From assembly GCA_012841485.1 (NCBI GenBank), contig DUUU01000356.1, forward strand, positions 1-26,596: 26,596 bases of DNA, written 5' to 3'. The notes beneath the pieces were generated by a model that was not told the DNA's origin, did no database searches, and saw only the letters and a list, made by a program, of their open reading frames with translations. Shown piece after piece: positions 16,125 to 25,022 of the stretch. The DNA is from Armatimonadota bacterium. GTDB lineage: Bacteria > Armatimonadota > JAAZEB01. Positions within the stretch are counted from its first letter, which is position 1. The number at the start of each line of letters is the position of its first letter. The translations under genes were made by a program, and so were the position numbers.

Positions 16125-16892
16125 TCAGGGGTGCTGCAGTGAGCCGGTCACGCGGATGCGCGCACGCCGGAAGGCGTAGAACCACGGCGACACTTTGGCC
16201 AGGAAGGCAGCGGGCGACGCATGCGACACATCCACCCGATCCAGGCACCAGGGATGATAGCCGAGGCCATCTCCGGCACACGCGCCCTCATATCCGGCGG
16301 CGCGCACCGCTGCCTGGCAGCGGGCATCGGTGCGGTTGCGCGGGTAGGCGAAGAAGCGGATCGGGGTCTTGAGCTGCCGCTCGATGATAGCCCGCGATTC
16401 CAGCAGCTCCGCGCGGAGGCACTCATCGCTCAACACCGTGAGGACCGCATGGGAGCGCGTGTGCGAGCCGATGGTGAAGCCCTGCCGGGCCAGGGCCCGG
16501 GCCTCTTCCCAACCAATCAGCGGCTGGTCGGCGCACCCGGACTCCGCCTCCCATCGCGAAGAGCCGCCCACATGGTCGCTCACCAGGAAAAAGGTGGCGG
16601 GAAAGCGGAGCGCCTGGAGAATGGGCACCGCCAGCCGGTAGGTGTCGGCGTAGCCATCATCAAAGGTGATGGCGACCGGGCGCGGCGGCAACGCCCTTCC
16701 CCTGCGCAACCAGTCTACAATCTGATCGAGCGAGACGATATGGAAGCGGAGCCGCCGCAGAGAGTGCATCTGCTGCGCGAAGCGCCGGCGCGAGATGCTG
16801 AAGAAGTAGTCGGCGGGCCCTGGCTCTGCGTCGGTGACGCGGTGGTACATCAGGATGGGCACGCGCCACCCGGGAAGCATGACCCGCCTCAT
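16125..16892 (-). CDS. Polysaccharide deacetylase (NodB/CE4 family)
   Basis: 255 residues with the CE4 motifs: I-L-M-Y-H-R-V near 13-19, motif 1 T-F-D-D-G-Y at 76-81 (catalytic base and metal Asp), and motif 2 S-H-T-R-S-H with metal-binding His144 and His148. The later F-A-Y-P-R segment corresponds to motif 3. Members remove N- or O-acetyl groups from peptidoglycan or exopolysaccharide in a metal-dependent way. No clear signal peptide is seen, which leaves a cytoplasmic role or non-classical export open. The ATG at 16892 overlaps the glycosyltransferase stop as ATGA; the open frame upstream to 16979 is therefore not used. Coupling with the glycosyltransferase suggests they act on the same glycan. 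Confidence 0.9.
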   Translation of the reverse strand: MRRVMLPGWRVPILMYHRVTDAEPGPADYFFSISRRRFAQQMHSLRRLRFHIVSLDQIVDWLRRGRALPPRPVAITFDDGYADTYRLAVPILQALRFPATFFLVSDHVGGSSRWEAESGCADQPLIGWEEARALARQGFTIGSHTRSHAVLTVLSDECLRAELLESRAIIERQLKTPIRFFAYPRNRTDARCQAAVRAAGYEGACAGDGLGYHPWCLDRVDVSHASPAAFLAKVSPWFYAFRRARIRVTGSLQHP

Positions 16893-18022
16893 CGCGCTTC
16901 CTCCCGCGCGCGCAGTGCCAGTTCGACCAGGCGGCGCCCGTTGCGCGCGATATCGAACTCCTCTCGAGCGCGCTGCCATCCCGCCCGGCCCATCCGCTCG
17001 CGCAGGCGACTCTCCTCCAGAAGCGTATTCACGGCCTGGGCCAGCGCATCGGCATCTCCCGGGGGAACCAGGAAGCCGGTCTCGCCATCCACCACGAGCT
17101 CTGGAATCGCGCCCACACGGCTCGCGACCACCGGCAACCCGCTCGCCATCGCCTCCAGAACCACCTGCGCGAAGGTGTCGCCCAACGTCGGGAGCACAAA
17201 GAGGTCGGCAGCGCCGAAGAGGCGGACCAACCCCGGCGAGTTGGGGGTGAGCCCCGCATAGGTATAGACTCCGAGCTCGCGCGGGACGGGCGTGCGCGTC
17301 ACCAAGTGCAGCTCGGCCCGACCACGCCAGGAGCGCCGAAACGCTTCAAGGAGGATCTCGCCCCCCTTGGCGCGCAGGTCACCGCCCACGAAGAGGACCC
17401 GTGCGGGGGGCCCGGCCTTTCCCCGGCCTCCCAGCTCTCGCCCCGCCCGGAAACGACCTTCCCAGAGAGCCACATTCACTCCGGGGGCCAGCACATCCAC
17501 GCGTGCCGGATCGACCCCATACTCGGTGATCAGCGATTGCTGCACCCAGCGAGACCAGGCGATGATCCGATGGGCGCGTCTCAGGGCCCGGACCGTCCAA
17601 TCGCCCGCCAGGTGGCGCATCAGAGCCCGGCGCTGCGCCCCCCCCACGTAGATTCCCAGGCGCGCGTTCTGCGCGGGCGTCGCATCCATTGAAAGGAGCG
17701 TTGGCATCCGCCGCAGATGGTCGAGGCAGAGGAGCGCCGGGAGGTGGGTGTGGAAGAGGAGCACGTCGTAGCTTCTGCCACGGAGCGCGGAGCGCGCCAT
17801 CAACCCGGAGCGCAGAGTCCAGTTCAAGCGGCGCGGCGGCCATCGCCCCGCGGATTCGTACGGCAGGAGGTGCCATTCGGGGGCCACATCCGGCCACGCG
17901 CGCATCTGCGCCTCTAGATTGGCCCGGAAGGTAATGTGCCCGATTGCCTGCTCGAAGATGCACCCCAGACGCAGGGGCTCCTGCGCACGCGGTCCGCTCG
18001 CGCCCGTCGATCGCTCCGCCAT
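16889..18022 (-). CDS. GT4-type glycosyltransferase
   Basis: 377 residues with a GT-B fold pattern. The C-terminal donor-binding half is clear: V-L-F-V-G-G-D ... K-G-G-E-I-L-L-E-A-F, then F-G-A-A-D-L-F-V-L-P-T, V-V-L-E-A-M-A-S-G-L-P-V-V-A-S, and G-E-T-G-F-L-V-P-P-G-D. In the E-x7-E motif the first Glu position reads D (G-D-T-F-A-Q-V-V-L-E), a conservative change. The acceptor and sugar donor cannot be told. The ATG at 18022 has a strong GGAGGAGGG 4-5 bases upstream; the open frame continues to 18925 but that part is antisense to the acetyltransferase gene and unlike the family. First gene of a four-gene minus-strand unit. Confidence 0.88.
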   Translation of the reverse strand: MAERSTGASGPRAQEPLRLGCIFEQAIGHITFRANLEAQMRAWPDVAPEWHLLPYESAGRWPPRRLNWTLRSGLMARSALRGRSYDVLLFHTHLPALLCLDHLRRMPTLLSMDATPAQNARLGIYVGGAQRRALMRHLAGDWTVRALRRAHRIIAWSRWVQQSLITEYGVDPARVDVLAPGVNVALWEGRFRAGRELGGRGKAGPPARVLFVGGDLRAKGGEILLEAFRRSWRGRAELHLVTRTPVPRELGVYTYAGLTPNSPGLVRLFGAADLFVLPTLGDTFAQVVLEAMASGLPVVASRVGAIPELVVDGETGFLVPPGDADALAQAVNTLLEESRLRERMGRAGWQRAREEFDIARNGRRLVELALRAREEAR

Positions 18023-18127
18023 CTTCCCTCCTCCGGCGAAGGCTCGCCCATGACGTGGCGGTTGATGCAAGAAGAGTGCCGTCCCCCGATGTGGGCGGGT
18101 GTGCGCCTTCTGGCACCGCTTGTGCGA

Positions 18128-18142
18128 GTGACCCGGGGTCAC
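18128..18142. promoter_or_regulatory. 15-bp palindrome between divergent genes
   Basis: GTGACCC-G-GGGTCAC is a perfect inverted repeat about halfway between the divergent glycosyltransferase and acetyltransferase starts. It could be an operator, but no regulator is encoded nearby and no clear -10/-35 pair was found beside it. Confidence 0.3.
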
Positions 18143-18232
18143 AGAGGGACTGGCTTCAGCGCGGGTCCACCACCGATGCATGGGCGGCCCAACAGACGCC
18201 TCGGGCATCCATTCGGAAGAGGGCACGAGCAG

Positions 18233-19411
18233 ATGAAGGAACACAACAGAGAGCAGTTCCAGGCAGACACGGGGGCGCGACGGCCCGAGGTCGTGCGCGA
18301 CTGGGGCCGCTTCCTGGAGATCGCGGAGCCGTGGGAGCGGCTCCGCCGCCAGACACACGGTTTTACCCTCTTCCAGTCGCACCTTTGGCTGCGAAACTCT
18401 TGGGAGCACTGCGCCGGCGACAAGCATCAGCTCTTTGTCGCCTGCCTCTGGGAGGGCGCCGATCTGGTGGCCGCGGCACCCCTGTGCATCACGCGCGGGG
18501 CGGGCGGATCCCTGGCGCCGCGAGTGCTCCGCTTCATCGCGGCTGAATATGCCGATTTCGCGCGTATCCTGCTGCTCCCGGAGGATGATGCCGCGAGACT
18601 GTGGGCGCTCGTGGAAGCGCACAGCGATGAGTGGGAGGTCGCCGATTTTCGCTACGTGCCCGGGGATGGCCTGGGCACGCGCTCCGCGAAAGTGCCGGCA
18701 GGCTGGCGCCACGAGCAGCAAGTCATGGAGTGCGCACGCTGGATCCATTTCGGCACCCGTCCATGGCGCAAGTGCGTGAAGAGGACGATGCGTCACAGCA
18801 TCGAGCGTCACCGCCGGCGCATTGAGGAGCGAGGTCCAATCCGCTTCTCGCGCGCGACGGAGGTTCGGGAGGTGGAGGAGTACCTGGAGGAGTTGGCGGA
18901 TCTCCACACGCGCCATTGGGCGCAACGGGGTGAGACCAGCCTCTTCCAGTTCCCTGGCTACCGGGCATGGGCGGTGGAGACGGCGCTCCAGTTTCAGAAA
19001 TCTGGCCAGCTCTACCTATGCCGACTCCTCATGGACGAGCGGCCGATTGCCGTAGGCTGGGGCTTCCTGGAGGATGAGCAGATGCTCCTTTACTCGACCG
19101 CGTATTCCCACGAGGTGGCCCTCCACTCCCCGGGCGGCCTCCTCGTAGCCGCGATCCTGGACGACCTGCAAGAGCGAGGCGTGGCGACCACCTTCAGCTT
19201 CGGACGCGGCGACGAGGAGTATAAACGCCGCTGGAGCGAGGAACACTCGCCTCTCTACCGGCATCTCCTCACACGGCGGAACGCGCGCGGTTCTGTGCAC
19301 TCCATGCTCTTCGGGAAGGTTCTCCCGCTCCTCTGGCGCCACCCAACATCGGGACGCGCTCTGCGCGAGCTGCGCCGGCGCGCGTCCCTCATCATCGGGC
19401 GCGCCAGGTAA
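18233..19411 (+). CDS. CelD/BcsL-like GNAT acetyltransferase
   Basis: 392 residues resembling the CelD-like (Acetyltransf_6) family found in exopolysaccharide and cellulose gene clusters. Visible: an N-terminal region W-x-x-L-x ... F-Q-S-x-x-W-L near 30-60, and a C-terminal GNAT-like fold with L-Y-L-C-R-L-L-M-D-E-R-P-I-A-V-G-W-G-F, Y-S-T-A-Y-S, H-S-P-G-G-L-L-V-A-A-I-L-D-D-L and F-S-F-G-R-G-D-E-E-Y-K-R-R-W, typical of the family's end motif. Probable role: acetylation of a polysaccharide precursor. The ATG at 18233 has GAAGAGGG about 10 bases upstream; the frame is open back to 17936 but would overlap the divergent glycosyltransferase. It is likely opposed in chemistry to the deacetylase on the other strand. 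Confidence 0.8.
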   Translation: MKEHNREQFQADTGARRPEVVRDWGRFLEIAEPWERLRRQTHGFTLFQSHLWLRNSWEHCAGDKHQLFVACLWEGADLVAAAPLCITRGAGGSLAPRVLRFIAAEYADFARILLLPEDDAARLWALVEAHSDEWEVADFRYVPGDGLGTRSAKVPAGWRHEQQVMECARWIHFGTRPWRKCVKRTMRHSIERHRRRIEERGPIRFSRATEVREVEEYLEELADLHTRHWAQRGETSLFQFPGYRAWAVETALQFQKSGQLYLCRLLMDERPIAVGWGFLEDEQMLLYSTAYSHEVALHSPGGLLVAAILDDLQERGVATTFSFGRGDEEYKRRWSEEHSPLYRHLLTRRNARGSVHSMLFGKVLPLLWRHPTSGRALRELRRRASLIIGRAR

Positions 19412-19432
19412 AGGAGCAGAGGCGTTGTGCGC

Positions 19433-19531
19433 GGGCCTGAAGACCCGCGCTGATTCTCAGCAAAGCCCCTTCGGGCCTATCCGAACCAGCCGGTAGGGCT
19501 TCGCTCGCGCGCAGCGCGGGTGTTTACGCCC
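19433..19531. repeat. REP/BIME-like inverted repeat with two 36-bp arms
   Basis: The left arm (19433-19468) reads GGGC-N6-ACCCGCGCTG-N6-AGC-A-AAGCCC. The reverse complement of the right arm (19531-19496) reads GGGC-N6-ACCCGCGCTG-N6-AGC-G-AAGCCC, with the same spacing throughout. The 27-base middle separates them. The left arm also forms its own hairpin (GCGCGGG at 19429-19435 region with CCCGCGC at 19444-19450) and the right arm pairs as GGGTG-TTTA-CGCCC. It lies in the gap between the converging acetyltransferase and topA genes and may double as their terminator. Confidence 0.65.
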
Positions 19532-19539
19532 ACAGGGTA

Positions 19540-21657
19540 TCATGCGGGCGTGGGCGCTGGCTGCTCTTCCTCCTCCACCGCCATCGTGTACGCGCACTCG
19601 CGGTTGAGGCATTTTCGATAGCGCCCCTTGCCGCCTCGCTTTGTCCCCTCGGTCATAAGCGAGTTGCACTGCGGGCAGCGCACATTGACGGGGCGCTGCC
19701 AGACAGCGAAATCGCACTGCGGATAGGCAGAGCACCCATAGAAGACACGGCCGCGCCGCGAACGCTTCTCGACAATCTCGCCCTCGCACTCCGGCTTTGG
19801 ACACGGCACCCCGACCCGCTTGAGGATCGGCTGGGTCCCCTTGCACTCCGGATAGCCGGAGCAGCCGAGAAACCTGCCGAATCGGTTCTCGCGGATCACC
19901 ATCGGCCGGCCGCACACGGGGCATGGCTCGTCGGTGAGCTGCGGCTCGATGTTGACGCGCTCCGCCTCTTCCTCGGCACGAGTGAGCTCGCGCGAGAAGG
20001 GATCATAGAAGTCACGCACCACCTCTACCCAGGCCGCCTTGCCTTCCTCCACCTCGTCTAGCTCCGACTCCATGGCGGCAGTGAAGCGCACCTCCATGAT
20101 GTCGGGGAAGTGCTTCACCAGGAACTCGGTGACCCGGCGGCCAAGCTCGGTCGGACGAAACTTCTTCTCCTCCAGCAGCACGTAGCCGCGCTCCTGGATC
20201 GTGCCGATGATCGACGCATAGGTGCTCGGGCGGCCGATCCCCTTCTCCTCCATCTCCTTCACCAAGGTCGCCTCGGTGTAGCGGGGCGGGGGCTGGGTGA
20301 AGTGCTGGCGGGGAAGCAGCTCGATCAGTTTCAGCGCCTGCTCCTCTTGCAGCAGGGGCAGCGCGGCGCTCTCCTCATCCTCAGCGGTATCGCGAGCCTC
20401 GGTATAGAGAATGGTAAATCCGGGGAACTTCATCACCGACCCGACGGCACGCAGAGTGAACTCGCCCGCGCCGATCTCCACAGTGGTCACGTCGAACACC
20501 GCGGATGCCATCTGGCACGCCACAAAGCGATCCCAGATCAGTCGATACAGGCGCTGCTGGTCATGGGTCAAGTATGGCTTCACCGCGTCTGGCGTACGCT
20601 GGATCCCGGTCGGCCGGATCGCCTCGTGGGCATCCTGGGCGCCTTTCCTGGACTTGAACGTACGCGGCGTCGCGGGAATGTACTCCTTGCCCCACCGCTC
20701 GGCGATGTAGGCACGCGCTTCATCGAGCGCCTGCTGCGAGATGCGCACGGAGTCCGTGCGCATGTAGGTAATCAGACCCACCGTGCCCTCGTCGCCCAGG
20801 TCGATTCCCTCGTAAAGCTGCTGAGCGATGCTCATCGTGCGCCGGTTGCTGAAACCGAGCTTGCGCGCGGCATCCTGCTGCAGCGTCGAGGTAATGAAGG
20901 GCGGCGACGGGTGGCGGCGCTGCGCGCGCCGCTTGATGCTGCGCACGACGTAGGTCGCAGTGCGCAGGGCGGCGACAATCGCCTCCGCCTCATCGCCAGT
21001 GCCCACCTCAACCTTCTTGCCCGCGCGATGGGTCAACTTCGCCTGGAAGGGAAACTCCTGATCAAGCGGCGTGAGCATGGCGGCAATCGACCAGTACTCG
21101 ACCGGCACGAATGCCTCGATCTCGGCTTCGCGGTCCACGATCAGCCGGACGGCGACGGATTGCACACGGCCTGCGCTCAGGTTGCGCTTCACTTTCTTCC
21201 AGAGAAGCGGGCTCAGGTTGTAGCCGACAAGCCGGTCCATCACACGGCGCGCCTGCTGCGCGTTCACGCGGTCCACATCGAGCGTGCGCGGGTGCTGCAA
21301 CGCCTCGCGCACCGCCTGAGGGGTGATCTCGTTGAACTCTATGCGAAGCGGGTTTTCCAGCCGCAAGGCCTCCTTGAGATGCCAGGCGATTGCCTCCCCC
21401 TCGCGGTCGGGGTCAGAGGCCAGGTAGACCTGGTCCGCGCCCTGCACCGCCTTACGAAGGTTCTCGAGCGTCTCCTTGCGATCCGGGATCTGGACATAGG
21501 TTGGCTGGAAGTCGTGGTCCACGCGAACACCCAGGCGCGTCTTCGGTAGATCGCGCACATGCCCCATCGACGCCACGATCTGAAAGCCGGAACCCAGGAA
21601 GCTCTTCAGGCTCTTCGTCTTGGCCGGCGACTCCACAATAATCAGCGATTTCGACAT
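19540..21657 (-). CDS. topA: Type IA DNA topoisomerase I
   Basis: 705 residues. It relaxes negative supercoils by a covalent 5'-phosphotyrosine intermediate. The Toprim domain begins I-V-E-S-P-A-K-T-K-S (7-16) and has D-P-D-R-E-G-E at 82-88; the catalytic Tyr298 lies in G-L-I-T-Y-M-R-T-D-S. The C-terminus carries three C4 zinc ribbons: C-P-V-C with C-x5-C, C-P-K-P-E-C with C-x5-C, and C-P-Q-C with C-x4-C. This is shorter than the E. coli enzyme and common in other phyla. The ATG at 21657 has GAGGA 7 bases upstream. It is transcribed from its own promoter through a leader holding a terminator-like hairpin, listed separately. Confidence 0.97.
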   Translation of the reverse strand: MSKSLIIVESPAKTKSLKSFLGSGFQIVASMGHVRDLPKTRLGVRVDHDFQPTYVQIPDRKETLENLRKAVQGADQVYLASDPDREGEAIAWHLKEALRLENPLRIEFNEITPQAVREALQHPRTLDVDRVNAQQARRVMDRLVGYNLSPLLWKKVKRNLSAGRVQSVAVRLIVDREAEIEAFVPVEYWSIAAMLTPLDQEFPFQAKLTHRAGKKVEVGTGDEAEAIVAALRTATYVVRSIKRRAQRRHPSPPFITSTLQQDAARKLGFSNRRTMSIAQQLYEGIDLGDEGTVGLITYMRTDSVRISQQALDEARAYIAERWGKEYIPATPRTFKSRKGAQDAHEAIRPTGIQRTPDAVKPYLTHDQQRLYRLIWDRFVACQMASAVFDVTTVEIGAGEFTLRAVGSVMKFPGFTILYTEARDTAEDEESAALPLLQEEQALKLIELLPRQHFTQPPPRYTEATLVKEMEEKGIGRPSTYASIIGTIQERGYVLLEEKKFRPTELGRRVTEFLVKHFPDIMEVRFTAAMESELDEVEEGKAAWVEVVRDFYDPFSRELTRAEEEAERVNIEPQLTDEPCPVCGRPMVIRENRFGRFLGCSGYPECKGTQPILKRVGVPCPKPECEGEIVEKRSRRGRVFYGCSAYPQCDFAVWQRPVNVRCPQCNSLMTEGTKRGGKGRYRKCLNRECAYTMAVEEEEQPAPTPA

Positions 21658-21711
21658 AAAGTTTCCTCTAACAGTACCTTTGCCGGCAGGGGCTAGTGAT
21701 GGCCACCTGAC

Positions 21712-21767
21712 AAAAAGACTACACGCTATAGAGTGTGTAGTCCCAACGCTACCGGCGCTCCGGCAGC
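21712..21767 (-). terminator. topA leader: two hairpins ending in terminator-like stem with U5
   Basis: On the minus strand, just after the promoter, GCTGCCGG (21767-21760) pairs with CCGGTAGC (21755-21748) around AGCG with one G-U pair. Next GACTACAC (21742-21735) pairs with GTGTAGTC (21724-21717) and is followed at once by TTTTT (21716-21712). Stem plus T-tract is the form of an intrinsic terminator, yet it lies 54 bases before the topA ATG and after its only evident promoter. It could be an attenuator or the 3' end of a small RNA of about 60 bases. Confidence 0.65.
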
Positions 21768-21777
21768 GAACCCGGCT

Positions 21778-21806
21778 ATTCTAGCATAATCGATTCTGAG
21801 TGTCAA
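21778..21806 (-). promoter_or_regulatory. topA sigma-70-type promoter
   Basis: Perfect TTGACA (21806-21801), 17-base spacer, TGC-TAGAAT extended -10 (hexamer 21783-21778) on the minus strand. The predicted transcript starts near 21771, about 114 bases before the topA ATG. Confidence 0.85.
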
Positions 21807-22329
21807 CACGCCGAAACCGCGTGCGACGCGCTCTTGCCGGGCGCTTCTGCCCTCACGGACCCTCCTCGCGATGCTGTCGAGGCCCGTCGATACCTCCCCG
21901 AATTTCCCGATGAGCAATCTGCAGCAGATGTACCAATCGGCGAGCCGCGCCCAACCCGAGGGCGGGCGCAACCGCCCGGTTGAGGACGTGGTCGCAGTTC
22001 CATCAGAACCGCGCGGTCACCGCGCTGCCCAATAGCCTCATGGGCGTCCGGCAAGGCGAGCGCGCTCCTCTGCATGCCCGCGCGGGCAGATCCGCGCTCC
22101 TCTTCTCGCAGTCCTGGGAGAAGGCATGCGGATCATCAGGCGATGCAGCGCGTTGCCTACGCGCAACCGCCAGGCCTCGGAACAAGCGGCGCGAAGGGGA
22201 GGATGAGTGGATCCACCGTCTCGGCCGACACCTGCTCCTCAGCAAGCATGCGCTTCGCCCTGGCGGTGGGTTTCATACCGATTCGAGGGTGCAGAGGCCG
22301 AGAAGCCCCCACACCTCTTGAAATGAACC
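21807..22329. other. Long gap between purA stop and topA promoter
   Basis: About 520 bases without a gene I can support. Short open frames occur on both strands (for example 21803-22075 minus and 21980-22321 plus) but none has a recognisable family, and none has a good ribosome site. GC content stays high. No clear terminator hairpin with T-tract follows the purA stop. It may hold remnants of a decayed gene, but nothing here proves that. Confidence 0.4.
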
Positions 22330-23643
<1,314 letters not shown>

Positions 23644-23769
23644 TCACGGCCGGCGCCACCAGACCCATCCGAGCGTGAGGTGCGGAGAGCAACCCGGGTC
23701 CACTTCGATGGAAGTAGGAGCAGAGCGTCTGTCACGAACACCCAGATCCCGAGGGTCAGGAGCGCACGC

Positions 23770-23797
23770 AAAAAAAGAGGATAGCCACTCGCTATCC
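23770..23797 (-). terminator. purA leader: 5'-terminal hairpin followed by U7
   Basis: On the minus strand GGATAGC (23797-23791), loop GAGTG, GCTATCC (23785-23779), then TC and seven T (23776-23770). It has the form of an intrinsic terminator but starts 7 bases after the -10 box of the purA promoter, so it would be the very 5' end of the RNA. It could block read-through from upstream, act as attenuator, or be a protective 5' stem-loop. Confidence 0.65.
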
Positions 23798-23803
23798 GCG
23801 GTC

Positions 23804-23833
23804 AGTATAGCAGAACGCCATGCCAGCTGTCAA
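23804..23833 (-). promoter_or_regulatory. purA sigma-70-type promoter
   Basis: Perfect TTGACA (23833-23828), 18-base spacer, TGC-TATACT extended -10 (hexamer 23809-23804) on the minus strand. The start point would be near 23797, leaving a leader of about 195 bases before the purA ATG. No gene of more than marginal quality lies in this leader. Confidence 0.85.
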
Positions 23834-23915
23834 GGAGAATGAAGACACGTTTGGGATTCGGTGATTAGGCCGATCCGGGCGGTGGCCCGCACTCTCCTGG
23901 GAGGTTTCGAACCCC

Positions 23916-23939
23916 GGGAGCAGGATCCCGCCTGCTCCC
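23916..23939 (-). terminator. Hairpin downstream of stalk-domain gene
   Basis: GGGAGCAGG and CCTGCTCCC pair over nine bases around a 6-base loop, 60 bases past the stop of the stalk-domain gene and before the purA promoter. No T-tract follows, so it is a possible rather than a clear terminator. Confidence 0.35.
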
Positions 23940-23998
23940 CAGGGTCTCTCCCTGCCCTCCGGCCACTCTTCTCCATCCGGGTGTGAGGCTCCGCGATC

Positions 23999-24796
23999 TC
24001 AGCGCCGGCCATAGACGCGACGCAAGCCGTCGCGCATCTGCGCCAGCCAGGTTCGGGCCACCTGATCTTGCGGCACCCCCAACGCCTCGGCGTCCTTTTG
24101 GGTCACCCGCACCACCGCCTGATTGCCGATGCAGATCACCGGATCGCCACCGGCGCTCCCCAGCCATAGGCGGTGAAGGTTGAACTCTCCGCGTTCAAAC
24201 AGGGCGGGCGTGGCCTCCGTCAGACGGTCGGTCACCTCCGCGGCTCTCCGCTCGACCGAACTGTGCTCGCCCGGAGTCGGCAACGTCACCAGGGTGATTC
24301 CCCCGATGTCCACCCTTCCTGGAACGCTGCTCGCCACGGACCGGCTACGATAGCCCGCCACCTGCGTGCCCGGCTGGCCACTGCGGATATCCACCAGGCG
24401 CCTCTCGGGATGGTAGCTCACCTGCGCGCCGAGAAACTCGCTGACGAAACGCAGCGGCATCAACGCCTGGTTATCGCGCATCACCACGGGCACATCCAGC
24501 GGCACCGCCTCGTGATCAAGGTGAGCGTAGCCGCTATAGAGGTGCAGGCGCACCCGCTGCTTGCCACGCGTCACGATGATGCGCTTATGCGGCGCGTCCC
24601 AATGGACTCGCGCCCCCGGAATACGCTGGATCACGCCGCGCACCGGCACCATGGCGTGCCCACCGATGACCATGACCGGAGCGCCGCGCACGATCTTGCC
24701 ATCCACCCTCACCCGTGGTGTCGCCCCGGCCGGCGCCGCTCCTACCACCATCACGGATATCCCTGCCATCCACAGGAATCGTTTGCTCCAAGGCAT
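23999..24796 (-). CDS. Stalk-domain (copper amine oxidase N-terminal-like) exported protein
   Basis: 265 residues. A signal peptide is likely at 1-29 (basic start, hydrophobic core M-A-G-I-S-V-M-V-V-G, A-G-A-T-P). Residues about 30-140 form a copper-amine-oxidase N-terminal-like 'stalk' domain: V-R-V-D-G-K, G-G-H-A-M-V-P-V-R-G-V, W-D, a second M-R-D-N-Q-A-L-M-P-L-R-F-V-S-E-F-L-G-A-Q-V, then V-D-I-R-S. This domain is a common, non-enzymatic surface module. The C-terminal half (I-G-G-I-T-L-V-T-L, E-R-R-A-A-E-V-T-D-R-L, V-T-Q-K-D-A-E-A-L-G, A-R-T-W-L-A-Q-M-R-D-G-L) resembles the periplasmic lead-in of some bacterial mechanosensitive-channel and stalk proteins; I give that no function. The ATG at 24796 has GGGAGG about 11 bases upstream. 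Confidence 0.82.
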   Translation of the reverse strand: MPWSKRFLWMAGISVMVVGAAPAGATPRVRVDGKIVRGAPVMVIGGHAMVPVRGVIQRIPGARVHWDAPHKRIIVTRGKQRVRLHLYSGYAHLDHEAVPLDVPVVMRDNQALMPLRFVSEFLGAQVSYHPERRLVDIRSGQPGTQVAGYRSRSVASSVPGRVDIGGITLVTLPTPGEHSSVERRAAEVTDRLTEATPALFERGEFNLHRLWLGSAGGDPVICIGNQAVVRVTQKDAEALGVPQDQVARTWLAQMRDGLRRVYGRR

Positions 24797-24936
24797 GCTC
24801 GAGGTTCCTCCCTCCGGCTTGAATCTGCGTCGTTCCGGCACGGCGACCCGGCGTGAGCTGGCGCCCAACGCTCTGCATCGCGGCGGCGCAATCCGCGCGC
24901 GGTGGCAGGGTCGTCCCAAACCGGCAGGGTGCATCG

Positions 24937-24953
24937 AGCAATTGCTGTGCCAA
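24937..24953 (-). promoter_or_regulatory. Sigma-54-like -24/-12 element upstream of stalk gene
   Basis: On the minus strand TTGGCAC, five bases, then TTGCT: the invariant GG and GC and their spacing match the RpoN consensus. It lies about 140 bases before the ATG at 24796. A single match can arise by chance and no enhancer-binding protein is encoded nearby. Confidence 0.35.
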
Positions 24954-25022
24954 ACGGGTATCAAACCGAGGGGAAGAAGAGGAGCGGGGACTCCACGGCC
25001 GAACGCGGGCCAGGCAACCCCG

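Noticed and set aside
18023..18925. N-terminal extension of the glycosyltransferase frame by 301 codons
   Set aside because: It is antisense to the acetyltransferase gene, has no family resemblance, and a strong ribosome site exists at 18022.
21803..22075. 90-codon minus-strand frame upstream of topA
   Set aside because: It runs over the topA -35 element, has no known family and no clear ribosome site.
23890..23945. Sequence like a tRNA T-loop (GGGGTTCGAAACC on the minus strand)
   Set aside because: The T-stem does not pair, no anticodon arm of 5+7+5 bases and no acceptor stem fit; it is part of a GC-rich hairpin region.
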